From contig NC_087067.1 of the NCBI RefSeq assembly GCF_963678635.1, forward strand, positions 53,808,233 through 53,872,232: a DNA stretch of 64,000 nucleotides, given 5' to 3'. Position numbers and translations under genes: made by a program. The first letter of the stretch is position 1. The number at the start of each line of letters is the position of its first letter. Below, piece after piece: positions 18,199 to 30,223 of the stretch. The stretch is from Symsagittifera roscoffensis (taxonomy: Eukaryota; Xenacoelomorpha; Acoela; Convolutidae). The notes below the pieces were generated by a model. It was not told where the DNA came from and ran no database searches. It saw nothing but the letters and a program-made list of their open reading frames with translations.

Positions 18199-19240
18199 TG
18201 GCGCAGTCAAACGAGTCTAACCTACGAGGACTAGAGTTTTTTTTGGAACAACACATCGAGTGAAAAGCAACACGACTGGGAAAGGTGGTCGGAAAAATTC
18301 CAACTAACTATCATCGCGAAAGATTCCGTGGACATTGAAGATGTAATCAACCCACCGGTAAGAAGCGAATTAGCACATTCAGTGGCAGAACCAGCGGAAC
18401 CATCCGATGATCAAGCCCGCCGGGCGGAAAAAGAAGAACAACACCGAATAGCTATCTAAAATTACAACGAAGAAATGAGAAGGAGGAAGGCAGAAGACAA
18501 TGCAAAATTCAACGGACTCCAAATCGGAGATATTGACAAGAAGTTAAAGTCACAATTATACCTGGCTCTCGGAAGAGAAGGACAGAAATGCTTTTCACAT
18601 AGAAATCCTGGGAAAAGAATACTAGATATTAACTTTGCTGAATTCTGGGAATTACTCAAAACTACTTTCATGGTCATTACAAATCAAACATACGAAAGAT
18701 TTAAATTCTTTGGTCGGAGACAGAAAGAGAACAAGTCTAATTCCATGAAATACTATCCGAGCTAGCAAAAAAGTGTAAGCTGGGGGAGCTCGAGTCTGAG
18801 TTAGTCAGAGACAGCTTCATTACAAACATGCGAAACGTTGAAATACAAAAGAAATTATGCATCGAATACTTAACTCCAGAAAACGTACTATCTTATGTAC
18901 TAGTTCATGAGAAAGGTACCAAAATTCATCAACAGTACCTAAAATTCCTACCTATAATGCGGTACAGAGACCACAATACATCAAAAACGAACCGACTTTA
19001 AATATCGTCGAAAACAATAAATGCCGCAACTGTGGCCAGCAGTTCAAGAAAAGACACCTAACTACATGCCCAGCAAGAGACATAAACTGCAAAACGTGCG
19101 GAAGTAAAGACCACTTTGCAAAACACTGCATGAGTTCAGCACGAACACAAAGAAACACAGTAGAAAAAACGAAACACCCCAGGAAAACGAAAACACCAGG
19201 GCTAACCCGCAGGAAAATCCCGAATTCGAAGTTAACTTAG
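18198..19240 (+). pseudogene. Decayed gag of Mag-like Ty3/gypsy element
   Basis: A capsid-like segment (LYLALGREGQKCF, then FAEFWELLKTTF and YERF) is recognisable from about 18260 to 18770, with an in-frame stop near 18457 and loss of frame after 18765. Nucleocapsid follows at about 19020-19140 with two knuckle-like clusters (CRNCGQQFKKRHLTTC and CKTCGSKDHFAKHC). An 8-T run near 18237 is 9 T long in the second copy, shifting frame relative to the start codon. The gene cannot make an intact Gag. Confidence 0.8.
18199..18216 (+). other. Candidate primer-binding site of Mag-like element
   Basis: The TGGCGCAGTCAAACGAG sequence abuts the LTR end, as expected for a site complementary to a tRNA 3' end starting TGG. 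The same sequence abuts the second LTR at 25373. The primer tRNA was not identified. Confidence 0.6.
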
Positions 19241-19260
19241 ATTATTTTCTAGTTCTAGCA

Positions 19261-21295
19261 GTGGATACGGATACCCAAGTAAATGCAGTCGAAGACAAGA
19301 TCGAACGCGGAGTGAGAACCGTATTTAACCACGAAGGCTTAGAACTAAAAAAGACGTTGATGGTATCTCTGGGAAATTCCAATCCTTACTGCACAGAAAT
19401 ACAGATTGACTCAGCAAGTCCAGTCTCATTCATGAAAAAAGACTTACTTCATGAACTAAAGATACGAGATAGATTTTTAAAACTAGAACCCGTGGACGAA
19501 CTAACAAAGAAAGCGTACCAAGGCTTTGGGAGCACAATAAACATTATCTGAAGAGTCCGGGTGACAATTCGATCAAAGGGTTGGAACGCTAATGATCAGA
19601 AACTATTTATTACCGAAGGTGCAGAAAAAAATCTCCTCGGAAACGACATATTACCAAACGTGGGAAAAGTAGTACTCCAAAAACAACCTCCACCCAACGG
19701 GCCAGAACTACGGAGAACTCAGGAAGGATCACCCATCGGTATATACGTTAATCAAATAAGATTTGCATCGGACAAGAAACCTGAGCAAAACCAAGATACA
19801 CCATCACAAAGTGAGTTTAAAGCATACATATCAAGACAATTCTCAGACCTCATAAAAAGATTCGGTAGATCAAAGAATTTTATAGTTAACACTTATTTTA
19901 ACGAACCAATGAAGCCAATACAGGTAAAGGGGAAACGCATTCCAATTCATCTTCTCCCTAAAGTTAAACTATGTATTGATCAACTACTAAGAGATGGCCA
20001 CATCGAAAAACTGTCTAGATGCTCTGAAGATTGTTTCATCTCCCCTATCGTAATAACAGCCAAAAGAGACGGATCAATTAAACTAGCATTAAATTCGAAG
20101 TTACTGAACAAACAGATATTTCGCAATAGATATCAAATTCCGAATCTATTTGAATTGATTGATAACGTAGCTGTTACGATTAGCAGCCACGACGAAAAAA
20201 AAACATTTCGTTCTCATCGATCGATCTGAAGTATGCATATAGTCAAATACCACTTTCAAAAAAGGCAACTAACCAATGTACTTTCAACATCGTGGGGGGA
20301 GAAGTAACAGGCTCTTACCGTTTTAAAACCGGATTCTACGGACTAGGCGATATGCCTAATGATTTTCAACGCATAACGGACCATCTGATGGAAAAACTAC
20401 CAAACACTCATTGTTACCTTGACGACATCTTAATGGCTACCGTGGGTAGCGAGGATGAACACAAAAAACTAGTTATCAACGATTTAAAAACGCCAGACGA
20501 CGAAGAATTAGCCATAAAATGGGAAAAATGCACATTCCTGACTCACAAGATAGAATGGTTGGAATTTAAAATCGATGCAAAAGGGACGACATCTCTAATA
20601 CATAAATCTATTAGAAACCTGAAAGAACCAAGCTGTATCAAAGATATAAGATCACTAATGGTATCTCTTAACCAATTCAACAAGTTTATACCAAATTTGG
20701 CGTCTTTATCAGCACCGTTTAGAGAACTAATGCAGAAAAACAAACCATTCAATGGGTCCACAGTGCACGTCGAGGCGTTTGAGAAAATTAAGGATGAAAT
20801 TTGTAACACGGTAACGAATCATCACTTTGATGTAAAACTGAATACCCGAGTGAAATGCGACGCATCTCATTTGGGATTGGGCGCGTCCATCGAACAAGAT
20901 CATCGGGAGAATTGGAAAACTGTAGCGTTTGCTAGCAGACTTTTAAATGTTGCTGAATTAAAATACAGCACCAATGAACTTGAATTGCTGGACCTAGTGT
21001 GGGCATTGGATCATTTTAAAAACTATTTACTGGGCAAACAAGTCTCAATTCTAATAGACCATTAAGCCTTAATAGGAGCACTGAGAGACGACAAATACAC
21101 TAAAACGGCACAATCACGTTTCACCCGTTGGGCAGACAAGTTACTACCGTTCGACTTTACCGTCGAAAATATACCGGGTAAGGACATGGGATTTGTTGAT
21201 TACCTATCCCGACACCCATCGGGCAAACCCGTACCGGTCTCACTAGACGACGAAAAGTTTGTTATCGCCTCGGTGAATCAAATAGTACACTCCTA
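19261..21295 (+). pseudogene. Decayed PR-RT-RNase H of Mag-like element
   Basis: Protease-like sequence holds IDSASPVSF near 19404, with Ala where the D-S/T-G motif has Gly. A TGA at 19549-19551 separates it in frame from the RT segment. RT runs from about 19900 (KRIPIHLLPKV) through DGSIKLALNSKLLN to a frameshift at an A9 run (20195-20203), then resumes with YSQIPLS, FKTGFYGLGD and the catalytic YLDD near 20417. RNase H has CDASHLGLGAS near 20855 and NELELLDLVWALDHF. A TAA at 21063-21065 breaks the frame, and the tail (TRWADKLLPFDF, DYLSRHPSGKP) continues to about 21295. At least three disruptions mean it is dead. Confidence 0.87.
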
Positions 21296-21589
21296 GATTT
21301 TGATCATCTGATGCCGAGAAATTCGTGGTCGCAAATAAGAAATGAGTTCTCTCAACATTTCTTAGCACATGACGTCACACACTGCAAAACGATTGGCCAG
21401 TCGACAGATCATACGAGCTGCCAAGAAATAGAACGTTAGAAACGAATTGCGAACGCCGCTGAAACTTTCCAAGCTATAGTTAACTACTCTAACATTTGAG
21501 TGTGCCAAAACTCTCACTCCCGAACGGAAGATTGTGTCTCATCCTGCAAAATCAACGACTTTTTTATGAACTAGAAAATACTGAAAGAT

Positions 21590-24094
21590 ATGGCTGAACA
21601 ACTAGAACTTACTGAACAGACAGAACTTTCTATAACTGAAAACATGGATACTTTAACACCAACTACTAGCAACCTGTCGGATAATCCCTCAGAAAGATCA
21701 CCTATTAAGAAGAAAACAGTCAAAATTAACTTATTTCCATTCTCTTGGCCAGAAATATTCCTTTCGAAATTTATGTCTTTATTATCAAAACAAGATCTAG
21801 TACTAAAAAAATAATTAAAGCAATTGAGGAAGACCGCAAAAAAGATATTTTACAATTGGAAAATTACTATAAATTGTACATGAATAACTTACACGTCAGC
21901 GGAGGATGTCTTTATCTGGACAATCGACTAGTTATCCCGACATGCTTAAGATCGACAATGCTCCACCGATTAAACAAAACCCACCCAGGACAGTTTGCAA
22001 TGAAAAGCCTGCCAATCCAACACATCTGGTGGCCAAAAATTTATCGTGAAATCCAAGTCCACGGCGAAAACTGTATCGAGTGCGTTAAAGCAGGTAAAAA
22101 CTTGAAACCTCTTTCCAACCATAATACCCTAGGGAAACTCCCAACGATCGAAGAACCAAACCAAGAAGTGGAATTAGATTTCGCCGGTCCGCTACCACTA
22201 GTATGGGGAACAAAAAATACATATTGGTATGCGTGGATAGATTTTCAAAATTCCCTTCTGCTCAAATAACATCCAGCACATCGGCAAAATCTATCATAAA
22301 CTTTCTTAGCAAATACATAGGTCTAATGGGATACCTAGAACTATGAGAACAGATCAGGGATCTGGTTTTATCTCCAAAGAAATTAGAGAATTTTGCCACG
22401 AACATAACATAAAGGTTATATTTAGCGCAGTGGGTGACCATAGAGCCCCTGGATTAGATGAACGCTTAATTAGAACCATTTTGGAAAGGCTCTTGGTTAT
22501 GGCACAAGAACGCCCAAAACCATCACTAGAATCTGCATTACTGAAGATAATAAATTGCTTAAGAACGGTAACACAACAGTCGCTTAAATGCTCTCCCTTC
22601 GAAGCACTTTTTCGTAGATCCCCAAATACTATCTGGCATAATTTAGTCAAGTCACCATCCTCAGATAACCTTGATTGGAACAAAACCTTGTTATGCATAG
22701 ATAAGGGCCGAAAATTCATGAGTCGAGAAAAAAGACACTACTGGGACGCCCCCGACGATATTGAGGACGGAGATCTGGACGAGAACTTATCATCTTCGGA
22801 TGATATTGCTAATGCTGTGAGATACGTCCCAATTAGTGCTGGGTTTCCAGTGAAAGTGCTCTCCCGCGCAGAAAAAAGAGATGCCTTGGGCATAAAAAAC
22901 TCAGTGCTGAACAACCCTCCGTGTAAGACAACTATATATAGAAAAGTTCAGGATAGATCGAAGAGTGAACCATTCTATAAAGAACTCAAGGAGGAAATAG
23001 TAAGGGAGTCAGACCACACAATTACTCATCAAAATGGAAAAATAATACGTAAATCTGATTTAGCCATCAAAAGACAACCAGCCCTGAAGAAAACGAGCCT
23101 GAGAAAGAAAAACCAATTAGTCAAATTTTATGCAACAAAAGGTCTGAGGAAGACCTTGAGACCACAAAGAAACGTCGGTTTCAAAAGTTCAAGAGCGACT
23201 CAAAAGAAAAGAAATCTCCAGGCTAAATTTGAAGAGCTCGATATTGCGAGGCGGAACGCGGCGATGAATATTTCTCGAGAGACACTCCTTAGAGAGGAAG
23301 AAGAGCAACGAAAAAGATTGAGATTCCCGATTGGCCTCGAAAGTGACCACGAGTCAAGCCCGCTGGGCAAACCCGACCATCTAAGAATTTGTGAAAACGA
23401 ATACCGAGCGACGAACAATTCAACAGAAATCTCATCAGACGACAACGCTAGCGACCTAATTTCACAAAAGGAATTAAAGACCAAAACTGTAATCGATCAA
23501 GAAAAGTCACTAGAATGCCCATCACCAGATCAAGCAGATCTTAAGGCCGAAATTACGGATCAGACCGAACCGAAAGTAGAAAGGACCGAATTTCCGCTGA
23601 TTGATATTGACGCCGAAAACAATAACACAACATTTCATCCAAATCCACCACTAATTTTCCTGGACAGCCACGAAGAAACAGACAAAGGTAACAAAGAACT
23701 GCCAATTTCTCTTGAAAGTCCCAGTACAGAGCAAACTGAAAAGATTGCCGACCCGATCACAATCGCGGAAACAGAGAAACAACAATCAGAAGTTACTTCT
23801 ACCAAGGTAACAGCGAAATTGTCCGGCACTGCGAAGAGAAAAGCTTCATCATCGGTGAAATCATCGCCCTCCAAAAAATTGCCCGTTACTTACGAACGAC
23901 ATAACACCAGACCCATGAGATGTGGACAGCCCCCAACAATGCTGGGTGAGAGAGTGTTTACTAGTGTAGTAGACATATCGGATGAGAATTTAGACGTCCC
24001 AACACTTCATCGATTTCACACACTTCATACTACCCGACGATTGAGGCAACCTCTATCGAAATGGAGAGTCATCAAATTGACGTGGTGGACCTAA
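21590..24094 (+). pseudogene. Integrase and long C-terminal tail of Mag-like element
   Basis: The HHCC finger (LHRLNKTHPGQF near 21965, CIECVKAG near 22075) and the first catalytic Asp (ELDFAGPL near 22170) lie in one frame. After a break between 22269 and 22343, the second Asp (RTDQGSGF) and the Glu (GLDERLIRT near 22455) follow in another. A charged, low-complexity tail of over 400 residues continues uninterrupted to 24094, rich in Glu, Lys and Ser. That this tail stays open while the enzymes are broken is unexpected. Another frame change lies near 21750-21815. Confidence 0.8.
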
Positions 24095-24411
24095 CAACCC
24101 CGACACCACCGTCTACACCGGATCGGACGACAGTGGATTTGCTAGAAGAAAGCTTTGGAAAATCGAGCGGCACATCTAACTCAAGTGCTAACCCACGCAA
24201 GAAGGTTAAATTCAGCCCCGAGGTTCACACTACTCGATTTCACCCATCGGGCCTACCCTCCGAAACAACTGAGTCAGTATCTAACCCAATTGTTCTTGAT
24301 CCAGACTGGCTAAACTCTCCTTCTATCATTTCGGCGATAGAACTCTTAGGACGGCCAATGACGCTTGATGAACTGAGAAGATGGACCTTTAATCGAGCCG
24401 CAAACCGGTAA
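24061..24411 (+). CDS. Small terminal ORF of Mag-like element, 116 aa
   Basis: An ATG-started ORF overlapping the end of the integrase tail by 34 nt in another frame. Near its N-terminus, IDVVDLT followed by TPTPPS matches the hydrophobic-core-plus-Asp pattern of SUMO-interacting motifs. A basic patch (NPRKKVKFSP) around residues 45-54 could be a nuclear signal. The C-terminal part (ELLGRPMTLDELRRW) looks helical. No family is recognised. It may be a separate accessory protein, or the true C-terminus of the polyprotein reached by a frame change. Confidence 0.45.
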   Translation: MESHQIDVVDLTTPTPPSTPDRTTVDLLEESFGKSSGTSNSSANPRKKVKFSPEVHTTRFHPSGLPSETTESVSNPIVLDPDWLNSPSIISAIELLGRPMTLDELRRWTFNRAANR

Positions 24412-25022
24412 GCAGTTTAGACCTGCTGAAGTATAGCAACCTTGTCATTAAAACTCAGACTTTCAGAAATTTCTCAGTCAGTAATTCTTTAAACTTAGTA
24501 TTTTTTTGTTTCTAATCTATGTTGCTTAACATTATGACGCAGTTATAGTTATAAATTTACCCAACTACCGGCCTAATACGCCACAATCGGATGATCTCGA
24601 GATACCTTAAATTGTAACATGAGTCATAAAACAGTACATTTATTCAACTACCAACCGTATCTCACCCATCGGGTGCTACCGTGATATAATCTTACGTTCA
24701 TTTGGGTGCTATTATTTCGCCTACGGAGTCCTATTGCGGGGCTTTTCCCGACCAACGTACCCACTTATCCATTCCTGAGTCCGAACAACTTCGTGTGTAA
24801 CGAAAAGCATATGTTTTAGTTAGTCTATCTTAACCATCAGTTGCTAACGTGGAATATTCTCATGATTGAGTTACTCTAGTATCATGCTATTATCATGCTA
24901 TTATCTCGCCCTTCGGGCTTTTGTGCGGGGTTTTCCCGACCAGCGTACCCACCTATTTATCCCGTGTTCGAACATTCCTTTTGTGAGGTGAAAGTACAGT
25001 ACAACCAATTTTTCGCGGGGAA
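24412..25022 (+). repeat. 3' untranslated part of Mag-like element with an imperfect direct repeat
   Basis: Two related blocks lie 190 bp apart, 24708-24808 and 24898-24986, sharing GCGGGG, TTTTCCCGACCA and CGTACCCACYTAT. The second contains a GCCC-TTC-GGGC hairpin. CACCCATCGGGTG at 24663-24675 is a perfect short hairpin. A weak purine stretch (CGCGGGGAA) immediately precedes the second LTR and may be its polypurine tract. No ORF. Confidence 0.6.
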
Positions 25023-25372
25023 TGTCAAAGTTGATAATTTATGCTAACATTATAACTTCTAAGTTATATTAAGCTCTGACCTATGACTATGTTAATTTAA
25101 AGATACCTGCCAAAAGCGCAACGGCTTTTGGTAGATCTAGAGAGATTATTCCTTGTCTATTTTTGATATGCAACCAATCTGACAGAACTAAATCTTAATT
25201 CAACCTTTTCATTATCTCTTAACTTTAGTGTAGTTACATTAGTCTTTTATTTAGTCTTAAATAAAAGCCTACAACTAATTGTAGGAATCTCAACCCGACC
25301 TGTCTTAAATTAGCCTTAGTTTAAGTTGAACCATTAACAACCTATAGACGGTTTATCCTAACTTTTTAAACA
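25023..25372 (+). repeat. Second LTR of Mag-like element, 350 bp
   Basis: It matches 17849-18198 base for base in length and begins TGTCAAAG, ending TTAAACA. It is followed by primer-binding-site-like sequence and another gag, so it served as 3' LTR of one copy and 5' LTR of the next. Confidence 0.87.
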
Positions 25373-25942
25373 TGGCGCAGTCAAACGAGTCGAACCTATG
25401 AGGACTAGAGTTTTTTTTTGGAACAACACATTGAGTGAAAAGCAACACGACTGGGAAATGTGGTCGGAAAAGTTCCAACTAAGTATCAACGCGAAAGATT
25501 CCGTGGACATTGATGATGTAATCAACCCACCGGTAAGAAGCGAATTAGCACATTCAATGGCAGAACCAGCGGAACCATCCGATGATCAAGCCCGCCGGGC
25601 GGAAAAAGAAGAACAACACCGAATAGCTATCCAAAATTACAACGAAGAAATGAGAAGGAGGAAGGCAGAAGACAATGCAAAATTCAACGGACTCCAAATT
25701 GGAGATATTGACAAGAAGTTAAAGTCACAATTATACCTGGCTCTCGGAAGAGAAGGACAGAAATGCTTTTTACATAAAAATCCCGGGAAAAGAATATTAG
25801 ATATTAACTTTGCTGAGTTCTGGGAATTACTCAAAACTACTTTCATGGTCACTACAAATCTAACATACGAAAGATTCAGTTTCCTTTGGTCGGAGACAGA
25901 AAGAGAACAAGTCTAATTCCTTGAAAAACTATCCGAGAAATT
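25373..25942 (+). pseudogene. Truncated gag of second Mag-like copy
   Basis: Closely similar to 18199-18760, with an open frame from 25398 to 25916 that includes the capsid-like LYLALGREGQKCF and FAEFWELLKTTF. An in-frame TGA directly follows the first ATG region and a T9 run shifts frame, so the natural start is lost. Similarity to the first copy stops at about 25939, exactly where a terminal inverted repeat begins. Confidence 0.8.
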
Positions 25943-26381
25943 AGACGATAAGCAAATTAGACGGAAGTACTTAAAAGAAAACGAGACGTTTTTGCAAAAC
26001 TGCAATTGTGAGAAAATAGACGAAAGTGAGAGAAATGAACTTTGTTGGCACACAAACTGCTTTAGAAAAATAAAATTGTTTTTAGACAACAGTTCAATTT
26101 CGGTGGCCAAAAACTTTACAAGTCAATCATGCATAATTTATTCATTTCAAAAATCTCCTGTAATATTCAGATTTGATATTTTATGTTCATTTAAACTAAT
26201 TGTTTTGATAGGTATTGAAATTTTATGTTCTTTTTGTATTTGTGAAACTTGACTCTTAAGAAAAAATTTTGTTAGCCCTTTCCTTTTCATAGCTTTTTCG
26301 TCTAAAATACCAGATCTGTAAAAAATAAATTCCGTGAAATTTCGTTTTTGTAGTATGCGTCTAATTTGCTGATCGTCTAAT
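25940..26381. mobile_element. Small TIR element (MITE-like), about 442 bp
   Basis: The left end begins ATTAGACGATAAGC and the right end, read on the other strand, begins ATTAGACGATCAGC; the inverted repeat covers 24 nt (25940-25963 against 26358-26381) with one mismatch. There is no transposase ORF. No clear target duplication is seen, and gag similarity does not resume after the right end, so the flank has been rearranged. The superfamily is not assigned. Confidence 0.65.
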
Positions 26382-26439
26382 ATCCTAGGCCCCAGCACAA
26401 ACATTGAATAAAAACAAAAAAAGTTGAGCCAGTGCGTGC

Positions 26440-26880
26440 GAAGAAATTTTCCAAGGGGGAGGGGTGACGCGGTTTCTCGAAAATAAAACTGAACATTTTT
26501 TTGAGCTTTTTTCAGGTCGAACAGTTTGGTTTTCCGAGCTTCACGAAAAAACTATCAGGAAAGGACCCTATTTTCTCAAACATTTTCTGCGCCGCATGCA
26601 AAGTTTTGAAGAAACAGGCTAAAAATGACGTTTTGAGCAATTTTAAAAATAAATTTGACCAAAAAATTGCGCTTTTTCGGCGCTCGCTCCCCCTCAATTT
26701 TAGTTATATTAGCTCTTTAGGCGCGTTTAGAAACTTTGATGTTGGCCAGCCAAAAAAAAGATCTCGTAAAGTTATACCAAAGAAGGGATCCTTTGAAAAA
26801 CTTTTTCAACCAGAATTGAAGGGGCTGGAAAGTAGCAGTCGCCCCACGCCTCCCCCAAGTCGGCACGCTGATAAAAAAAA
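26440..26880. mobile_element. Diverged relative of the hAT MITE
   Basis: It shares with 16657-17077, in the same order, GAGCT near the start, TTCTGCGCCGC, CAAAATTTTGA/CAAAGTTTTGA, GCTCCCCCTCAA and AGGCGC(C/G)TTTAGAAA. The ends are too worn to define inverted repeats. It is an older member of the same family or its parent. Confidence 0.6.
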
Positions 26881-26899
26881 TTGAAAAATGCAGAAAAAA

Positions 26900-29800
26900 G
26901 TATGTTGAACAATGATAAAACAAAACTTTTTATATGTCTCAATTAGAAAAAACTTAGGGGTCTGGCTACAGGAATCTGTTTGATATTTCTTGAATTTTTC
27001 ACACCGATGCGTGACGAAAGAGATAATTTCAAAATTTCGAAAATTTGATTTTGCCCAAAACCTTAGTTATTTCTTTATTACAATAAGTGAGAAAAATGAA
27101 AAAGTTTTGAAAAATTAGAATTTTCCCAAAGACATAGGAATGTTACCAAACAATAAAGGAGTCGCCGCTACTGCAGGAAAAATCTTCGAAACTGTTTTTT
27201 TTTCGATTGATCCCTTCATCTTAGATTTGATAGGATAGAAGGGTTCAATAGTTTTAAAGAAAAAGTCTACAACTTTCTAAAAAACGACCTTAAGTTCGAA
27301 AACTTGACTTTCCGAAACTCAAATTTTTTCTGCAAAAGTATGTAATGGCCGCTTGAGTAGAAAAGATTGCCAAAAAGAGATTATAGATCTTCACTTAATT
27401 TGTTAATTCGATTGAACTAAAAACCAAGTTTCTGAGGGTAGTTTCTGAGAAAAGTCAATTAGTTTCAAAAACGTTAAAAAAAAGGACCTTTTTGAGTGCC
27501 AAAACTTTTTGAATTGATAGGATTTGGCATAGTCGATAAATCAGGTAAGCTTTCCACAACTGTTTGTGTTGATTGAATCCAAAATCTCAACTTTGGAAGG
27601 GCACTTCTCGAGAAAAAACAAAACGTTTCAAAAAACGGTGAAAAAATCAATCAATTTTCATATTTTCTGATGGCCATTTTTTTGTATAAAACTTTTGGCG
27701 TAACCGCTTATGCAGGGGAGCTTTTGAATGCTTTTTTTGGATTGAACCGAAAATTTAGGAATATGAAGGTCATTTTGGAGAAAAATCGATAAGATTTTTA
27801 AAAAAGTCAAAAAGTCAACTGTTTGACTATTCCGATAGCCATAATTTTTTTTTGTGAAAAAAATTCGGCATAGAAAGCTTTATCACCGAGGCTAAGTTGA
27901 GCTTCGCTCTAAATGCGATGCAACACAATTTTAGCATGGCAAACAATCAGACAAAAAAGGAAACGAAAACTGACAAAACTGACGGAAAAATATTTTTAAA
28001 AGTGAGAATTTTGTGATCCAATTTTTTCGACGTTTTTTCTTAATTTTTGTTGAAAAAGATCATAATAATAATAAAACAGCCAAAAAAATGAATATGAAGT
28101 TAGATGGCAAAAAATTTATCAGCGTAGCAAAACCGTCAATACTTGAGCAGACACCCATTGAGAACTAAAAAAAGGTTTTCCTTAAAATTCTTTTTCAAAT
28201 TCCCCTTAAAATCTACATCCGCAAATTCAACACCTTTAACTCTTCATGCAATGTAATATGAGACGACTAAGCGATAAGTTGACACTTTTGAAACCTATTT
28301 AACAAAGAAAAAAATGAAATTATATCAAATCAGAGTTGCTAAATTTAGATCCAACATTGAAAACAAATTTCAACACAGAGATGAAGCTGAGCTTTGCTCC
28401 ATTTTTGATACAAATGAAGAAAGCCGCTGAGTCGAAAAAAATTGAAAGAATTGTTAAAATTAGAGCGATCAAAATGAATAGAACTATATTCAAAAAATTG
28501 ATTTTCTGAAGTCCGAAAAGTTTTTCTGCTAAAAGCAAGGCGTGGCTTGTAGGTAGAGAAGATTCCCAAAATTGGGTTTTTCCACTGAACAAAAAAAATA
28601 ATAAACGCTAAAAATAAATGAGGTTTCCAGAGAAAATAGATTTGAGTGTGAAAAATTGTGAGTCGGCGCTAATGCAGGGAAGCGTTTTACTATCTGTTAT
28701 CTCCATTGAAACCACAACTTGAGGCTTTGAGGTTAATTTTTGAGAAAAGTTGAAGAAGATCCAAAAAAATTCAAAAAACTCAAAAAATTGACAACTATAA
28801 GGGCCATAACTTTGTGTGTAAGAAAAGTTGGGCGTTATTATTTATGGGGGAGTCTTTCAAATCCTTTTCTTTTCCTTGAAATCAAATATTCAGATTTAGA
28901 AGGATAAATTTTGAAAAATCGAACAAATCGAAAATACTGTCGGCCAATTATTCCCCCCAAATTTTTCGAAGGCTGTAAACAAAAAAATAAAGCAAAAAAA
29001 GACCAGGCACCCAAAAATCTTGGCGGTCCTTGTATGGATACTCTTTTTTTGAAAATCAACTAATCGGTTTTAGAGAAAAAAAAAATTTTTTTTTTTGCAA
29101 AACTGGTCAAAGTTTCCAGACCGTCTCAAATAAAATGAAATAAAAAATTCCCAATCCAAAACACTTTGATAACACCTGTTTTTATCCAACAAAAAATCTG
29201 GGCAAATATGCCAAGCAAAACTTTTCAAAAAAAAGTTAATAACTGAACAAAACTTGCGAAGGGAAAACAAGGACGACAATCTTTCAGCAGGCCCCGTTCA
29301 TTTCACTGAAACCAAAAACTCAAATTTGAGAGGGGTAGTTTTCGAGAAAATGTTCGAAAAAAAGAAGGGTCAAGTAAAAATAATCAAGAGGAATATACAG
29401 GCTTACCAGGGAGTAAGCGTTATAGCACTTTTTGAAATTCAGTAAAAGTTTCTGAGAAAAACTAAATGAAAAAAAATTTCCAAAAAGAAAAAAAAACACA
29501 TCAATTGGTTAACATACAAATAAAAAGTGCGGAGAAGAAAGTAAAAATAGTGTTTGACTTGAAACAACCCAAAGTTAGGTCAAATTAGGTTAAAAAAGCC
29601 AACAAGTATACGCCAAAATAATTTGGGCCTAAGAAAATATTTAGCGAACCAAAAAAGAGAAGGAAATACGAAGTCAAAACAAGTAAAAATAAAAATTCAA
29701 ATAAAACGCTAAGGAAAACATTGAAAAATTGCGCGCAGCAAAAAAAAACGATTCCCAAAAAATGTCACAACTAAGCCGACAACATATTAGTCATTAACTT

Positions 29801-30223
29801 TAGTTGAAACAGAATATTTTTAGTTTAAAAAATAGGTGATGATCAGAATCAATCCCAGAACCTTTGCCGTCCAAAGTTTATTTGTTAGCTCCATACCTCC
29901 TAAACTGGTCTAGAGGGCTACAAAGTTTGAATACATTGTGAAAACAGCCAATCGAAGATTGGAAAAGAGTAATGAACGCAGGTAAACAAAAAAAAACACT
30001 GACTTTGTTGAAAAAATCGAGTTTCAAAACTTTCGAGTTTCAAAAAAACAGATGACCTTTAAGCTCTTTCAATTTCTAGAAAAATTTTTGACTGTCAATT
30101 TTTTGATAACATGAACCAAACTTGAGAAAACTGGATCAATAGATAAAGTTTTTATTCCGCTGGGAAATCTTAAAATTAACTCTACTTTCGAAACTAGAAA
30201 TAACTCACGTTTTAAACATCATA
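26900..30223. repeat. AT-rich region of diverged short repeats
   Basis: No gene is seen. A loosely conserved phrase recurs many times: GGCCATAA followed by TTTTTGTG, then a segment with TTATGCAGGGG, a run around TTGAAYCCAAAA, and GTTTTTGAGAAAA. Instances start near 27665, 27835, 28640 and 28795, with further ones in the duplication to the right. It looks like an old tandem or satellite-like array with uneven spacing. Segments near 27890 and 28370 (AAGTTGAGCTTCGCTC, AAGCTGAGCTTTGCTCC) recur in a DEK intron. Confidence 0.5.

Noticed and set aside
22354..22719. 121-codon minus-strand frame
   Set aside because: It is antisense to the integrase region of the Mag-like element.
24909..24923. GCCC-TTC-GGGC hairpin followed by T-run, resembling a bacterial terminator
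   Set aside because: The setting is a eukaryotic retroelement; intrinsic terminators of this kind are not expected to act here.
26147..26404. 85-codon minus-strand frame inside the TIR element
   Set aside because: No similarity to a transposase is apparent and the composition fits AT-rich DNA.
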